From contig NZ_JAOQJC010000005.1 in NCBI RefSeq assembly GCF_025567625.1, positions 186,001-250,000 on the forward strand: 64,000 bases of DNA, written 5' to 3'. The stretch comes from Paenibacillus sp. J5C2022. GTDB taxonomy: Bacteria; Bacillota; Bacilli; Paenibacillales; Paenibacillaceae. Below the pieces are notes generated by a model that saw nothing but the letters and a program-made list of their open reading frames with translations, was not told where the DNA came from and searched no databases. The number at the start of each line of letters is the position of its first letter. Positions within the stretch are counted from its first letter, which is position 1. The position numbers were made by a program, and so were the translations under genes. Of this stretch, positions 1 to 9,407 are shown in pieces.

Positions 1-652
1 TTCTGGCGGCAGGCTTCATACGTTGCTTGCCTTCCTTGCATACATCCAGCAGCGGACAGATCGGACATTGCGGGCTTTGCGCCTTGCAATGGTAACGTCC
101 GAAGAAGATGAGCCGGTGATGAGTGTCGCTCCATTCCTCTTTCGGAATACGGCGCATCAGCGTCTCCTCGACCTTCAGCACGGAATCGTCCGGCTTCGCG
201 ATGCCTAGCCGCTTCGACACACGTTCCACATGCGTATCGACGGCGATGGCCGGCACGCCGAACGCTACCGACATGACAACGTTGGCCGTCTTGCGCCCTA
301 CTCCCGGCAGCTCTGTCAGCTGCTTGTGACTTGCGGGCACTTCACCATCGTATTTATCCATAAGAATACGGCATAGCTTCTGAATATTGGATGCTTTGCT
401 TCTGAAGAGGCCGATTCTTCTAATATCCCCTTCCAGCTCCTCCAAAGGCACGCTCAAATAATCCTGAGGCGATTTGTACTTCTGGAACAGGGTAGCCGTT
501 ACCTTATTCACGGTTGCATCCGTGCATTGCGCGGACAGCAGTACGGCTATGGTCAGCTCGAACGGATTGCTGTGAACGAGCTCGCATTCTGCATCAGGAA
601 ACATGTCGGCTATTGTATCCAATATATGACGCATCTTCTGCTTCGCATTCAT
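1..652 (-). CDS. nth: Endonuclease III (partial, C-terminus cut by window edge)
   Basis: Base-excision repair DNA glycosylase/AP lyase for oxidised pyrimidines. About 217 residues are visible. The helix-hairpin-helix LPGVGRKTA carries the catalytic Lys and the VDTHV segment carries the catalytic Asp. The 4Fe-4S cysteine pattern C-X6-C-X2-C-X5-C is complete near the left edge (CKAQSPQCPICPLLDVC). The ATG at 652 follows a GTGGAGG ribosome site, and an in-frame TAA lies just upstream, so the start is firm. In Bacillus nth follows dnaD directly; here dnaD lies 22 kb away on the same strand. The stop codon is outside the window. Confidence 0.96.
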   Translation of the reverse strand, partial: MNAKQKMRHILDTIADMFPDAECELVHSNPFELTIAVLLSAQCTDATVNKVTATLFQKYKSPQDYLSVPLEELEGDIRRIGLFRSKASNIQKLCRILMDKYDGEVPASHKQLTELPGVGRKTANVVMSVAFGVPAIAVDTHVERVSKRLGIAKPDDSVLKVEETLMRRIPKEEWSDTHHRLIFFGRYHCKAQSPQCPICPLLDVCKEGKQRMKPAAR

Positions 653-732
653 CCATTAGCCTCCACTTCATTACTGTCGTTCAAAGTGTAGCGAAATTTG
701 TCACGCTGCGCAACTATTATTCGGAATAATTC

Positions 733-763
733 CAAAAAAAACTGCCCCGAGGGGCAGTTTTTC
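733..763 (-). terminator. Intrinsic terminator after the SLH protein gene
   Basis: Arms ACTGCCC and GGGCAGT (741-758) enclose a short loop. On the minus strand the stem is followed by eight T (the A-run at 734-741). It closes the transcript of the minus-strand gene ending at 798. Four or five T on the other side could also stop plus-strand transcription. Confidence 0.85.
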
Positions 764-797
764 ACAAAACATTCCTTCTTTATGTCAGAACAAGCCG

Positions 798-2891
798 TTA
801 ACCGTTGGAGTTATTCGTATTCGCTTGAATCTTCACCGGATTTGTGCCGACGAAATCGACGGTAATCCACGAGCCGACTTTCAAGTCCTTCAGCAACGCT
901 TTGCTTCCGTCCGCATGAAGAAGCTCTGCTTTATCTACCTTCAAGTCGTCCGATTTGACAGAGGCGTTTTTCACTTTAATCGTCTTCTTAACGGAATCGA
1001 TCGACACGATTTCATATTGCAGCTGTTCATGAAGCTGAATAAGCGTAGCTTCCACTTTGTCCATCCGCATGTTCAGCGTAACCGTATCGCCAATTCTCAG
1101 ATCCAGATGGCTGGCTAACGGGCGAACGATCGTGCTTACGGCATTCTCGCTCATATAAGGTACCTTCACCAGCTCGCCTTCCTGAAGACGAATTGTAATC
1201 TGTTTGTTTTTTGTATCAATCTCGTACACCGTACCCGTATAATTCATGACGAACTGAATCGATACGACATTACCGTCCGTATAGCGAATAATGACGTTTT
1301 TATTTTGCTCCATCATCGCCATCGCACTTTTCGTATCAAGCTTTGTGCCAAGATAGTCGAATCTCGTCTTGTCGGTCAGCGTAAGCAGCTGGGACTTGTT
1401 ATTCGTATAATCGTATATCGTAATATAATTCCGATCTTCGTTATAGCCTTCAATCTCGACGCCGGCGAGCGTCTGCACCTGCCTGTTCAGCACTTTAACG
1501 CCTACAACCTTCTCCTCCATATTCAATGTAAGCTGCAGCCGATCTTGTTCCTTCACCAGATCCTCTACCATTGCGCCGGACAGTCCTTCGATCTGAATGG
1601 CAGCATTAGGCGTCATATAATAAGCCATCGGCTTACCGTCTATTTGAATCGTAATCAGCCTGGTGTCAGCGCTAATAAGCTGCCCTTCCACCGTCGTCGT
1701 CTCCGGAGGAGCCTCGGTAATAATCTTCAAGGCTACAGGCTGCGCGCGGAAGTTATCTTGCACAATGCTTAGCTTCGCGTCGCTTCGCAGATCCTCTATC
1801 GTGAGCGGCATGCCTTCCGTATCCTCGATAATGACGCCTTCATGGTTGTTAATCTTCACCAGCTCGTTGCCCTGCCATATGTAGAATTGCTGATCGTCCG
1901 CATTATACCGTTCGAAAGTGCCTTCGATCGTCTCAATATGCTGAACATCTCCTTGCACTTCTACGTAGCGAGCGACTCCATCTTCTTCGATGATCATAAT
2001 GTCGCCGTACTCCAGAATACTGTCCAGATCTACCGGGGAATCGGAGGCGTAATGAAAGTAATTCGTATTCTCGTCCATGCCGAACGTCATCTCTTCCCCA
2101 TCGTGATAGATCGTAATGGCATCTTCGGTGTATGACGTTACGACACCTTCATGCTGGTTCTCGAAGGCGACGGGATACTGTCCCTGCGCCCTGCTGAATA
2201 AGGTCGCCAGGCTTGCCCGGTTGACCGGAGCAACGGGATCGAACCTTGTCGGCGTCTTCCCGGTAACAAGCCCCATCTCCACGGCTGCATTCACGAAGCC
2301 CAGATAACGGTCGTCGATATCCGCGGCATCGTGGAAGGAGGATGGCTCCTCCATTAGCTCCCTTGCCGCTTCTTCTTCACCGATCGCCTTCACGATCAGC
2401 TTCGTCACCCATTCGCGGCTCGCAGGCTTCTTGCCCCATTCCACATCCGGGTCGGCTGCAGCCAGTTCGAACTCTTCTTTCTTGTCCAGCAGACCTTCGC
2501 GGAAAGCCAGCTCGATGATCGGAATATAGAACTCGCCCACTTTGAAGGAATCGCCGAATACGACTTGCGTGCTCCGATCCACATAATCATATAGCCCAGC
2601 GAAGCGAATCGCCATTAATACCGCTTCCTGCTGGGATACGCTCTTGGCGGGTTCGAATGTGAAGGTCTCGTCATCCATCTTGTATCCCGTAATAATACCC
2701 TGCAATGCCAGCTTGGCAATATGCTTCTCCGCCCAATGTCCCCCTTCAACATCCTGGAACTTCGTTGCCCGCTGCTGTTCCGCGCTGACGACAGCCGGGG
2801 AGGAAGTGAGCGCCATCGTTCCGCTGCCTGCAGCGATGGAGAATGCAAGCGCTCCTGTCATGATTTTCTTCCAGGTCATGTGCATTGGCAT
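798..2891 (-). CDS. SLH-domain surface protein
   Basis: Secreted cell-surface protein of 697 aa. A signal peptide spans about residues 1-37 (basic MTWKK, hydrophobic core, cleavage near VVSA). S-layer homology modules follow: FQDVEGGHWAEKHIAKLALQ at about 45-95 and a second, FHDAADIDDRYLGFVNAAVE, at about 185-235, with a less clear one between. SLH modules bind pyruvylated secondary wall polymer. The remaining 450 residues are beta-rich, with repeated short units of the type G-x-V-x-x-I-D...K-x-I-T-I, and show no enzyme motif. The ATG at 2891 has AAGGGG ten bases upstream. It sits upstream of a wall lipoprotein and an amidase on the same strand, which fits an envelope role. The ligand is unknown. 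Confidence 0.85.
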   Translation of the reverse strand: MPMHMTWKKIMTGALAFSIAAGSGTMALTSSPAVVSAEQQRATKFQDVEGGHWAEKHIAKLALQGIITGYKMDDETFTFEPAKSVSQQEAVLMAIRFAGLYDYVDRSTQVVFGDSFKVGEFYIPIIELAFREGLLDKKEEFELAAADPDVEWGKKPASREWVTKLIVKAIGEEEAARELMEEPSSFHDAADIDDRYLGFVNAAVEMGLVTGKTPTRFDPVAPVNRASLATLFSRAQGQYPVAFENQHEGVVTSYTEDAITIYHDGEEMTFGMDENTNYFHYASDSPVDLDSILEYGDIMIIEEDGVARYVEVQGDVQHIETIEGTFERYNADDQQFYIWQGNELVKINNHEGVIIEDTEGMPLTIEDLRSDAKLSIVQDNFRAQPVALKIITEAPPETTTVEGQLISADTRLITIQIDGKPMAYYMTPNAAIQIEGLSGAMVEDLVKEQDRLQLTLNMEEKVVGVKVLNRQVQTLAGVEIEGYNEDRNYITIYDYTNNKSQLLTLTDKTRFDYLGTKLDTKSAMAMMEQNKNVIIRYTDGNVVSIQFVMNYTGTVYEIDTKNKQITIRLQEGELVKVPYMSENAVSTIVRPLASHLDLRIGDTVTLNMRMDKVEATLIQLHEQLQYEIVSIDSVKKTIKVKNASVKSDDLKVDKAELLHADGSKALLKDLKVGSWITVDFVGTNPVKIQANTNNSNG

Positions 2892-2940
2892 AGTAATAAT
2901 TCCCCTTATCTATAATATAGTCTCTTCAACTTCGCTTGGA

Positions 2941-3549
2941 TTATGGTCTGGCGAACGGATGCGTCAGCTCGACATGTCCCATCAAGCTCTCCATGACTTC
3001 TCCATCGACAAGCAACTCAATCGTATGCACCTCCGGGAACTGGAACAGCGTATTGAGGAGCGAGTCCACCAGCAGCCTCTCGCCAGGGGCTCCAAGCCTT
3101 GCTTCATCGGGGATGTGTATGTCAATTGTCACTGCCCCGTCGTCGTCCAACTGGATTTCCTTGATCACGATGCGCGACCACAACGACAACTGACCGTCTT
3201 CCCCATCCTTCTGAAGCTCGGCTACAGCCTTCACGATCAAGTCCTGGCCGTCTTCGGATTCGATCGTCGCCTTGCGTTCCGTCAGCTGCAGCAGTTCGTC
3301 GTCCGAGCCGTATATGACAACTTCCGTCTCTTGCGAAGCTTCCTCCTGCACAGCTTCCTCCTGAAGCTCGCCTTTCGATTCGTCATCCGACGTTTGTTTG
3401 TTGTCGTTGGCGGAGCCTTCGGCGGCATTTGCATCCGGCTTCGCTCCTTGGGAGGCATCCTCCGGTTTCGACTGCGCACCGCAGCCGCTCAGGGCTGCAA
3501 GCATCAGGCCGGTCGCTAGCAGCAAGCTAATGGTGGTTTTGGCTTTCAT
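2941..3549 (-). CDS. GerMN-domain lipoprotein
   Basis: Membrane-anchored lipoprotein of about 202 aa. The signal peptide ends in a lipobox (LAALSGCG) with the lipidated Cys near residue 22. A long acidic, Ala/Asp/Glu/Gln-rich linker (about 25-75) leads to one GerMN domain (about 80-200; features ERKATIE, LLVDSLLNTLFQFPEVHTIELLVDGE). Bacillus GerM, which acts in sporulation and germination, has two such domains; this protein has one. I prefer the ATG at 3549, with GAGGGG upstream, over the GTG 12 bases further out, which sits on the ribosome site. It lies 20 bp downstream of the wall amidase gene, so a joint role in envelope remodelling is likely but inferred. Confidence 0.82.
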   Translation of the reverse strand: MKAKTTISLLLATGLMLAALSGCGAQSKPEDASQGAKPDANAAEGSANDNKQTSDDESKGELQEEAVQEEASQETEVVIYGSDDELLQLTERKATIESEDGQDLIVKAVAELQKDGEDGQLSLWSRIVIKEIQLDDDGAVTIDIHIPDEARLGAPGERLLVDSLLNTLFQFPEVHTIELLVDGEVMESLMGHVELTHPFARP

Positions 3550-3569
3550 GACGCGTCGCACGCCCCTCT

Positions 3570-5117
3570 CTACTTCAGATTCCAGTACTCTTTAACGCCT
3601 TTTACGATTGCTTGCACTATATCCTTTTGCTTATTTTTATCGAACAGCTTCTTCGCTTCTTCCGGATTGGATAAATAGCCGGATTCCAGCAGGACGGCAG
3701 GCATCGTCGTCTCCTTGATAACCTTGTAAGCCGCTTGTCTTACGCCGCGGTCGTTAAAGCCTGTTGCGCCAAGCAAATGCTTGTGCATAATCTCCGCAAG
3801 TCCCTTGCTGTTCTCGCGCTCGAAATACGTCTCCGTCCCGCTGACCGAAGTCTTCGTATAGCTGTTGGCGTGAATGGAGATGAACATGTCCGCTTTCTTC
3901 TCCTCCGCGAAGGCGACACGGTCAAGCAGTGCTATATAGGTGTCGTCCGTACGCGTCATATGCACGCGAACGTTGTCCAGCTTCTCCAGCTCGGCTTGCA
4001 GCATCAGGGCAACCGTCAGATTGAATTCCTTCTCCCAGCGGTTCAACGATTTGCTCTCCGAGCCGGGATCGCTGCCTCCGTGTCCGGCGTCGATCACAAT
4101 ATCGAACACGCCGTCGTCCGGCTCCGGCAGATTCGGTTCCGGATCTGGCTCAGGTTCCGGGACCGGCACCTGATCGGCAGGCATTAATGCGATCTCTACC
4201 AGACCGCGAGATTCCTTGACGACGTAGCCGGTATCTTCGCCTATTTCCAATACCAGCCTGGCTGTAAGCGGATCTGCACTGAACTGCGAGAAGCGGTACC
4301 CGGTAATATGCGGATTGTCTTCCACCTTGACTCCGGTCTGTCCGTTCACGAATCCGGCCATTAAGTCCGGGATATAGGAAGTGGCCGGGAAGTCAAATAC
4401 CAGGCGGCGCGGTTCCTCCAGCTGCAGCGGAGCTTTCGGCAGATGAATGCCTGAATTCGTAATGTGAATGACATTGTCTTCACGCAATGAAATCGATGAT
4501 ATGTATCCCGTCTCCAACTGCGGCTCTTGCTCCGGATCTGTCGACTCTCCCTCGTCAGGCTTGTCCGTCTCGCCCGTATCCGGCGTATCCGTCTCCGAGC
4601 CTTCCCCATTCGTTCCCTCTTCACCCGGCTGTTCCGTTCCGGGTTGATCGGTTCCAGGCTGTTCCGGATCGGGCTTCGGCTGCTCCGGCTGCTTATCGAA
4701 CATATGTACTTCGCGCTCGGTCTCTTTCCACTCGAAGTCCAGACCAAGCAGCTGTCCAACGAACCGGACCGGCACCATCGTGCGCCAATTGATGAGTTGA
4801 GGCTTCACGTTCGTCTCGACAATGTCGCCATTGACGAGGACAGCCGATTCCCCGATAATCATTTCGATCTGGGTGCTGTCATCCTTCACGGTCACTTTCC
4901 GTATCGTGCCGTCCCAGTCCACCTCATAGCCCAGATCTTCCGAGAGCACGGCCAGAGGCACCAGCGTGCTTCCTTCCACGATTCGCGGCTCTACATCGGA
5001 AATAATCGGCTTGCCGTTCAGAAATAGTTTTGGCGGGGGTGAAGCAGCATGTCCGACGGAAGCGAACAACGTAAACAACATGGACATTAACAACAGAATG
5101 GATAACCTTTTCTTCAT
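3570..5117 (-). CDS. N-acetylmuramoyl-L-alanine amidase (copper-amine-oxidase-N, AMIN and Amidase_3 domains)
   Basis: Exported peptidoglycan amidase of 515 aa that cleaves the MurNAc-L-Ala bond. Order: signal peptide (about 1-25, SVGHA), a copper amine oxidase N-like domain (about 30-130; LFLNGKPI and VPLAVLSEDLGYEVDWD) common in Paenibacillus wall proteins, a Pro/Glu/Gly/Thr linker, an AMIN domain (about 205-310), a second Pro/Glu linker, and the catalytic Amidase_3 domain (about 335-515). Zinc ligands are visible in IVIDAGHGGSDPG (His), KEFNLT (Glu) and SIHANS (His); the catalytic Glu is in LLESGYLSN. The ATG at 5117 follows GAGGTGGGAA; longer readings from 5243 lack a ribosome site and place residues before the signal peptide. 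Confidence 0.92.
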   Translation of the reverse strand: MKKRLSILLLMSMLFTLFASVGHAASPPPKLFLNGKPIISDVEPRIVEGSTLVPLAVLSEDLGYEVDWDGTIRKVTVKDDSTQIEMIIGESAVLVNGDIVETNVKPQLINWRTMVPVRFVGQLLGLDFEWKETEREVHMFDKQPEQPKPDPEQPGTDQPGTEQPGEEGTNGEGSETDTPDTGETDKPDEGESTDPEQEPQLETGYISSISLREDNVIHITNSGIHLPKAPLQLEEPRRLVFDFPATSYIPDLMAGFVNGQTGVKVEDNPHITGYRFSQFSADPLTARLVLEIGEDTGYVVKESRGLVEIALMPADQVPVPEPEPDPEPNLPEPDDGVFDIVIDAGHGGSDPGSESKSLNRWEKEFNLTVALMLQAELEKLDNVRVHMTRTDDTYIALLDRVAFAEEKKADMFISIHANSYTKTSVSGTETYFERENSKGLAEIMHKHLLGATGFNDRGVRQAAYKVIKETTMPAVLLESGYLSNPEEAKKLFDKNKQKDIVQAIVKGVKEYWNLK

Positions 5118-5285
5118 TTCCCACCTCGATGACTGAATTGCCCGCAGCCGAATGAATCCATTGCTAGTCATCGACATGGACAGGCTAAGTAATAGACGCA
5201 TTCTGTCGGAAAAAGTTGCGAACGGAATGGAAAAAGAGGACATTATCCGCCTTTCGCAGGAAATGTCCTCTGTAGTAGATTATGA

Positions 5286-5885
5286 CTAGGCCAGCTTGGC
5301 GGCGCGCTCCTGCTCGTAAGCTGCGATTTTGTCCTCGTGCTGAAGCGTGAGGCCGATATCGTCGAGACCTTGCAGCAGGAATTGGCGGCGGTGCTCATCC
5401 AGATAGAAAGCGATGGAAAGGCCCGCATTATCCGTCAGCAGCTTGTTCTCCAGGTCCACCGTCAGGCTGTAGCCTTCTGTGCCGGCGGTGCGCTGGAACA
5501 GCTCCTCCACTTGCTCTTCGCTGAGCTTGATGGGCAGAATGCCGTTCTTGAAGCAGTTGTTGTAGAAAATGTCGGCAAAAGAAGGCGCAATGACAACCTT
5601 GTAGCCGTAATCCAGAATCGCCCAAGGCGCATGCTCGCGAGACGAGCCGCAGCCGAAATTGGCGCGGGAGATCAGCACGGAAGCTCCCTCGTAACGCGGC
5701 TTGTTCGGTTCGAAGCTCTCGTTCACTTCTCCGTTCTCGTGAAAGCGCCATTCGTAGAACAGGAACTGGCCGAAGCCGCTGCGCTCAATCCGCTTAAGAA
5801 ATTGTTTCGGTATAATGGCATCCGTGTCCACGTTGACACGGTCGACTGGAGCTACAATGCCCGAATGCTGCAAAAATGGTTCCAT
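5286..5885 (-). CDS. leuD: 3-isopropylmalate dehydratase small subunit
   Basis: Swivelling-domain subunit of the enzyme that isomerises 2-isopropylmalate to 3-isopropylmalate in leucine synthesis. The 199 aa match the usual family length. Visible motifs are VNVDTDAIIPKQFLK and NFGCGSSREHAPWAI, typical of aconitase swivel domains. The ATG at 5885 (MEPFLQHSG) follows AGAGGGG; readings starting further upstream add nonconserved residues. It lies 66 bp downstream of leuC on the same strand and is surely cotranscribed. No leuA, leuB or ilv genes are in the window, so the pair is split from the rest of the pathway. Confidence 0.96.
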   Translation of the reverse strand: MEPFLQHSGIVAPVDRVNVDTDAIIPKQFLKRIERSGFGQFLFYEWRFHENGEVNESFEPNKPRYEGASVLISRANFGCGSSREHAPWAILDYGYKVVIAPSFADIFYNNCFKNGILPIKLSEEQVEELFQRTAGTEGYSLTVDLENKLLTDNAGLSIAFYLDEHRRQFLLQGLDDIGLTLQHEDKIAAYEQERAAKLA

Positions 5886-5951
5886 GTGAGTAGATCCCCT
5901 CTCTTTGATCAAATCAGACTAAACCTGTATTGTATCCTCTATTTATCGCAA

Positions 5952-7367
5952 TTAGTTGACAACCTCGGCTTTAAGCTCCCATTCCCGCACATCGGTGAAG
6001 CGTCCCTTCACGGCTGCAGCCGCAGCCATCGCAGGAGATACCAGATGCGTTCTGCCGCCGCGGCCTTGACGGCCCTCGAAGTTGCGGTTGGATGTGGATG
6101 CGCATCGTTGTCCCGGCTGCAGGACGTCCGGATTCATCGCCAGACACATGGAGCAGCCCGCCTCGCGCCATTCGAAGCCCGCTTCGATGAATACTTCATG
6201 CAGCCCTTCCTTCTCCGCCTGCATCTTGACGCGTCCGGAGCCCGGCACGACAATCGCCGTTACGTTCTCGTTCACCTTGTAGCCTCTCGCAATCTCCGCA
6301 GCGGCGCGAAGATCCTCGATGCGGCCGTTCGTGCAAGAGCCGATGAACACATAGTCGATCGCGATATCCGTCATTGGCGTTCCCGGCTTCAAGTCCATAT
6401 ACTCAAGAGCCTTCTCCGCCGCCTTGCGCTCATTGTCCGTCGTCATGTCGACCGGATTGGGAACAGCTGCCGTAATGTCCGTACCCATGCCCGGGCTTGT
6501 TCCCCAGGTCACTTGCGGAATAAGGGAATCGACGTCGAACGGTACGATCTTGTCGAACGCCGCGCCTTCATCTGTCGTCAGATTCGACCACGCTGCAACC
6601 GCCGCCTCGTAATCGGCTGGCGCGTACTCGCGGCCCTTCAGGTAGTTGTAAGTTGTCTCGTCCGGCGCGATCAGACCTGCGCGGGCGCCCGCTTCAATGG
6701 ACATGTTGCACACCGTCATGCGCTCCTCCATCGTCAAGCTCTTGATCGCTTCCCCTGTATATTCAATGACATAACCCGTAGCGAAGTCCGTGCCGTACTT
6801 GGCAATAACGCCAAGGATCAAGTCTTTCGCGGTTACGCCCGGCTTGCGCTTGCCGCTGAAGCGTACTTCCATTGTCTTCGGCTTGGATTGCTGCAGACAT
6901 TGCGTAGCAAGCACATGCTCCACTTCGCTCGTGCCGATGCCGAATGCCAGTGCGCCGAACGCGCCGTGCGTTGAAGTATGGCTGTCGCCGCACACAATCG
7001 TTTTGCCGGGATGGGTAAGGCCGAGCTCAGGTCCCATAACGTGCACGACGCCTTGATCGATATTGTCCAGATCGTACAGCTTCACGCCGAAGTCTTTACA
7101 ATTCTGCGTCAAGGTATCGATCTGCTGCTTGGAGATCGGGTCCGTAATGTTGTAACGGTCCTTCGTCGGAACGTTGTGGTCCATCGTAGCGAACGTCAGC
7201 TCCGGACGGCGCACTTGGCGGCCGGACAAGCGAAGCCCTTCGAACGCTTGCGGAGAGGTTACTTCGTGAACGAGATGCAAGTCAATATAGATAATGCTTG
7301 GCTTGCCTTCTTCCTGATGAATGACGTGATTGTCCCAAATTTTTTCAAACATTGTCTTTTTCGACAT
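5952..7367 (-). CDS. leuC: 3-isopropylmalate dehydratase large subunit
   Basis: Catalytic 4Fe-4S subunit, 471 aa, the normal length. Aconitase-family signatures: [49 protein letters not shown] (first cluster Cys) and [10 protein letters not shown] (the remaining cluster Cys pair). The ATG at 7367 ([11 protein letters not shown]) follows GGGGTGAG; an open frame continues to 7619 but the extra residues are not family-like. It is divergent from a LysR-type regulator across 170 bp that hold a perfect inverted repeat, which suggests regulation by that protein. Confidence 0.96.
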   Translation of the reverse strand: MSKKTMFEKIWDNHVIHQEEGKPSIIYIDLHLVHEVTSPQAFEGLRLSGRQVRRPELTFATMDHNVPTKDRYNITDPISKQQIDTLTQNCKDFGVKLYDLDNIDQGVVHVMGPELGLTHPGKTIVCGDSHTSTHGAFGALAFGIGTSEVEHVLATQCLQQSKPKTMEVRFSGKRKPGVTAKDLILGVIAKYGTDFATGYVIEYTGEAIKSLTMEERMTVCNMSIEAGARAGLIAPDETTYNYLKGREYAPADYEAAVAAWSNLTTDEGAAFDKIVPFDVDSLIPQVTWGTSPGMGTDITAAVPNPVDMTTDNERKAAEKALEYMDLKPGTPMTDIAIDYVFIGSCTNGRIEDLRAAAEIARGYKVNENVTAIVVPGSGRVKMQAEKEGLHEVFIEAGFEWREAGCSMCLAMNPDVLQPGQRCASTSNRNFEGRQGRGGRTHLVSPAMAAAAAVKGRFTDVREWELKAEVVN

Positions 7368-7458
7368 TATGCTCACCCCATGAATTCTTTTCTGTTTCAG
7401 CGTTTCATTTGAATTATTGCCATCATACCATGTCTTTCTTGATTGATCTAAGATATAA

Positions 7459-7479
7459 TATCTATAATGGCTATAGATA
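7459..7479. promoter_or_regulatory. Inverted repeat between leuC and the LysR gene, candidate operator
   Basis: Perfect dyad TATCTATA-N5-TATAGATA. It lies about 60 bp upstream of the LysR start and about 90 bp upstream of leuC. LysR proteins bind AT-rich interrupted dyads in the divergent promoter of their own gene and the target. On the leuC side a -10-like TATGAT has no good -35 partner, as in activator-dependent promoters. Binding is inferred. Confidence 0.6.
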
Positions 7480-7541
7480 ATTCCTATTAGAAGTTGTTCA
7501 AAAAGCCTGACCTTTATCTCATACGAAAGGGAGGCGTCGTG

Positions 7542-8438
7542 TTGGAACTCCGTCAACTGAATTATGTCATTCATATCGCCCAGGAGAAAAACTTCTCCCG
7601 GGCCGCCGACAAGCTGCATATTGCACAGCCCTCGCTAAGCCAGCAGCTGTCCAAGCTGGAGCAGGAGCTGGGACTGATGCTATTCCGGCGCACGACCAAC
7701 TCCGTCGAGCTGACGCATGCAGGCGAAGTATTCGTTCAGAAGGCACAGCATATATTGGATGCCGTGGAGCAGCTCAAGCAAGAGATGGATGACATGGGCG
7801 AGATGCGCCGCGGCAGGCTGATCGTCGGCACACTGCCCATCACCGGCTCCCATGTGCTGCCGCTCGTGCTGCCCGTCTTCGGAGCCATGTATCCCCAGAT
7901 TGAAGTCTCGCTGGTAGAGGATACTACAGCGAAGCTGGAGCAGCTGACCGCCAGCGGCGGAACGGACCTGAGCCTGCTGTCCTTGCCGCTCATCGACAGC
8001 TCGCTGGCTTGGACGCCGTATCTGGAGGAAGAAATCTGTCTGGCTGTCCCCCCGCAGCATGCTCTCGCGGCAGAGAAGAGTCCGGTGGACATCTCGCGGC
8101 TCGCCGATGAGCCGTTCATCGGATTGAAGCGAGGCCAGGGCTTCAGGCAGATTACGGTGGAGCTGTGCCAGCAGGCCGGCTTCACCCCCCGCATCGTATT
8201 CGAAAGCAGCAATATCGAGACTGTTCAATCGCTTGTAGCGGGCGGTATGGGTATCGGCTTCGTACCGAAGATGCTGACGCGCTCCCGCGGAGAGGAGTTC
8301 GCCCCCGTATACTTGCCGCTCGGCGCCAAGCCGACCAGGACACTTGTGGTAGCAAGCCGAAAAGGGCGTTACCTGTCCAAAGCAGCACAAGCCTTCATCG
8401 AGACGCTCAACAAGACGATGGGCAGCTACCATGTATAG
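7542..8438 (+). CDS. LysR-family transcriptional regulator
   Basis: About 298 aa. N-terminal winged HTH (about 1-60; [20 protein letters not shown], then [25 protein letters not shown]) and a C-terminal LysR substrate-binding domain (about 90-295). The ribosome site AAGGGAGG ends at 7534; it gives a seven-base spacer to TTG 7542 and only four bases to GTG 7539, so the TTG start is preferred. It is divergent from leuCD and probably controls them, but the effector cannot be read from sequence. The last eight codons form one arm of the terminator hairpin. Confidence 0.88.
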   Translation: MELRQLNYVIHIAQEKNFSRAADKLHIAQPSLSQQLSKLEQELGLMLFRRTTNSVELTHAGEVFVQKAQHILDAVEQLKQEMDDMGEMRRGRLIVGTLPITGSHVLPLVLPVFGAMYPQIEVSLVEDTTAKLEQLTASGGTDLSLLSLPLIDSSLAWTPYLEEEICLAVPPQHALAAEKSPVDISRLADEPFIGLKRGQGFRQITVELCQQAGFTPRIVFESSNIETVQSLVAGGMGIGFVPKMLTRSRGEEFAPVYLPLGAKPTRTLVVASRKGRYLSKAAQAFIETLNKTMGSYHV

Positions 8439-8462
8439 CATGGCAGCTGCCCATCGTCTTTT
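8412..8462 (+). terminator. Terminator built into the end of the LysR gene
   Basis: A 22-bp stem with one A/C mismatch (8412-8433 with 8439-8460), a five-base loop TATAG that contains the LysR stop codon, then TTTT. The 5' arm is coding sequence. It also separates this gene from the convergent amidohydrolase gene ending at 8467. Confidence 0.85.
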
Positions 8463-8466
8463 ACAT

Positions 8467-9270
8467 TCAGTTTTTCGAATACAACGCCGGACGTCTATCC
8501 TCAAATACAGGAATCGTAGCGCGAACGGAATCCACGAGCGACATGTCGATCTCGGCATGCAATATGGTCTCTTCTTCCCCTGCCTCGGCCACGATCTCCC
8601 CCCACGGGTCGACAACGATGGAATGGCCGAAGAAAGTCGTATCTCCGCTCTGCCCCATACGATTGCAGGCAATGACGTACATTTGATTCTCGATTGCGCG
8701 CGCGGTCAACAGCGTTCTCCAGTGATGGAGCCTCGGATTCGGCCATTCCGCGGGCACGAACAGCAGCTTGGCGCCTTCGAGCGCAAGTCCGCGCGCCAGC
8801 TCCGGGAATCTGATGTCATAGCAGATCATCATGCCTGCCTGTTCTCCATCGATCGTCAGTTTGCCGTGCTTGTCCCCCGCAGCCAAGTATTTCTCTTCAT
8901 CCATAAGACGGAACAGATGCATTTTGGAGTAATCGCCAATCTGCTCTCCCTCGCGATCGAATGCATAGATCGTATTGAATACTTCGCCGTCACGCAGCTC
9001 TGCGACCGATCCCCCTACGATATAGACGCTGTGCCGCTTGCTGAATTCCGATAGCAATTCCCTCGTCCGCTTACCTTCCGGGTCGGCCAATTGTCTGATT
9101 TCAGTCAAGGCGTAACCCGTATTCCACATTTCCGGGAACAGGATAACGTCCGGTTTATGATCGGCTCCCACCGCCTCGTTCAGCTTTCGTTCCAGCGATG
9201 CGAAGTTGGCTTCCGGATTTCCGGCATTAATACCCATTTGTATCATCGCGAGCCGCAATTTTTTACTCAT
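8467..9270 (-). CDS. mtnU: Carbon-nitrogen hydrolase, probable 2-oxoglutaramate/omega-amidase of methionine salvage
   Basis: Nitrilase-superfamily amidohydrolase, 267 aa. The Glu-Lys-Cys triad is visible: Glu in ILFPEMWNTGY, Lys in YSKMHLF, Cys in MICYDIRFPE. In Bacillus MtnU is thought to hydrolyse the 2-oxo acid amide left when glutamine donates its amino group to the methionine precursor. Assignment rests on family plus context: the transaminase mtnE and mtnWXB follow nearby in the Bacillus order. The ATG at 9270 follows GGGGAGG with a nine-base spacer. A generic nitrilase is the alternative. Confidence 0.8.
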   Translation of the reverse strand: MSKKLRLAMIQMGINAGNPEANFASLERKLNEAVGADHKPDVILFPEMWNTGYALTEIRQLADPEGKRTRELLSEFSKRHSVYIVGGSVAELRDGEVFNTIYAFDREGEQIGDYSKMHLFRLMDEEKYLAAGDKHGKLTIDGEQAGMMICYDIRFPELARGLALEGAKLLFVPAEWPNPRLHHWRTLLTARAIENQMYVIACNRMGQSGDTTFFGHSIVVDPWGEIVAEAGEEETILHAEIDMSLVDSVRATIPVFEDRRPALYSKN

Positions 9271-9407
9271 GATGCAGTTCCTCCCCAGTTGGTTTATTTC
9301 CCTAATCATACCGGCTCATGGTTCCCTGTCAAGATGGGCAACGTAACAGAAGAAGCAATGAATGCCATCAGTCATGGCGAAATTTAATTATAAGGAGGCG
9401 TTATCCA

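Noticed and set aside
5337..6974. 545-codon open frame on the plus strand
   Set aside because: It lies antisense to leuD and leuC, has an Arg/His-rich composition without domain signs, and crosses the gap between two real genes.
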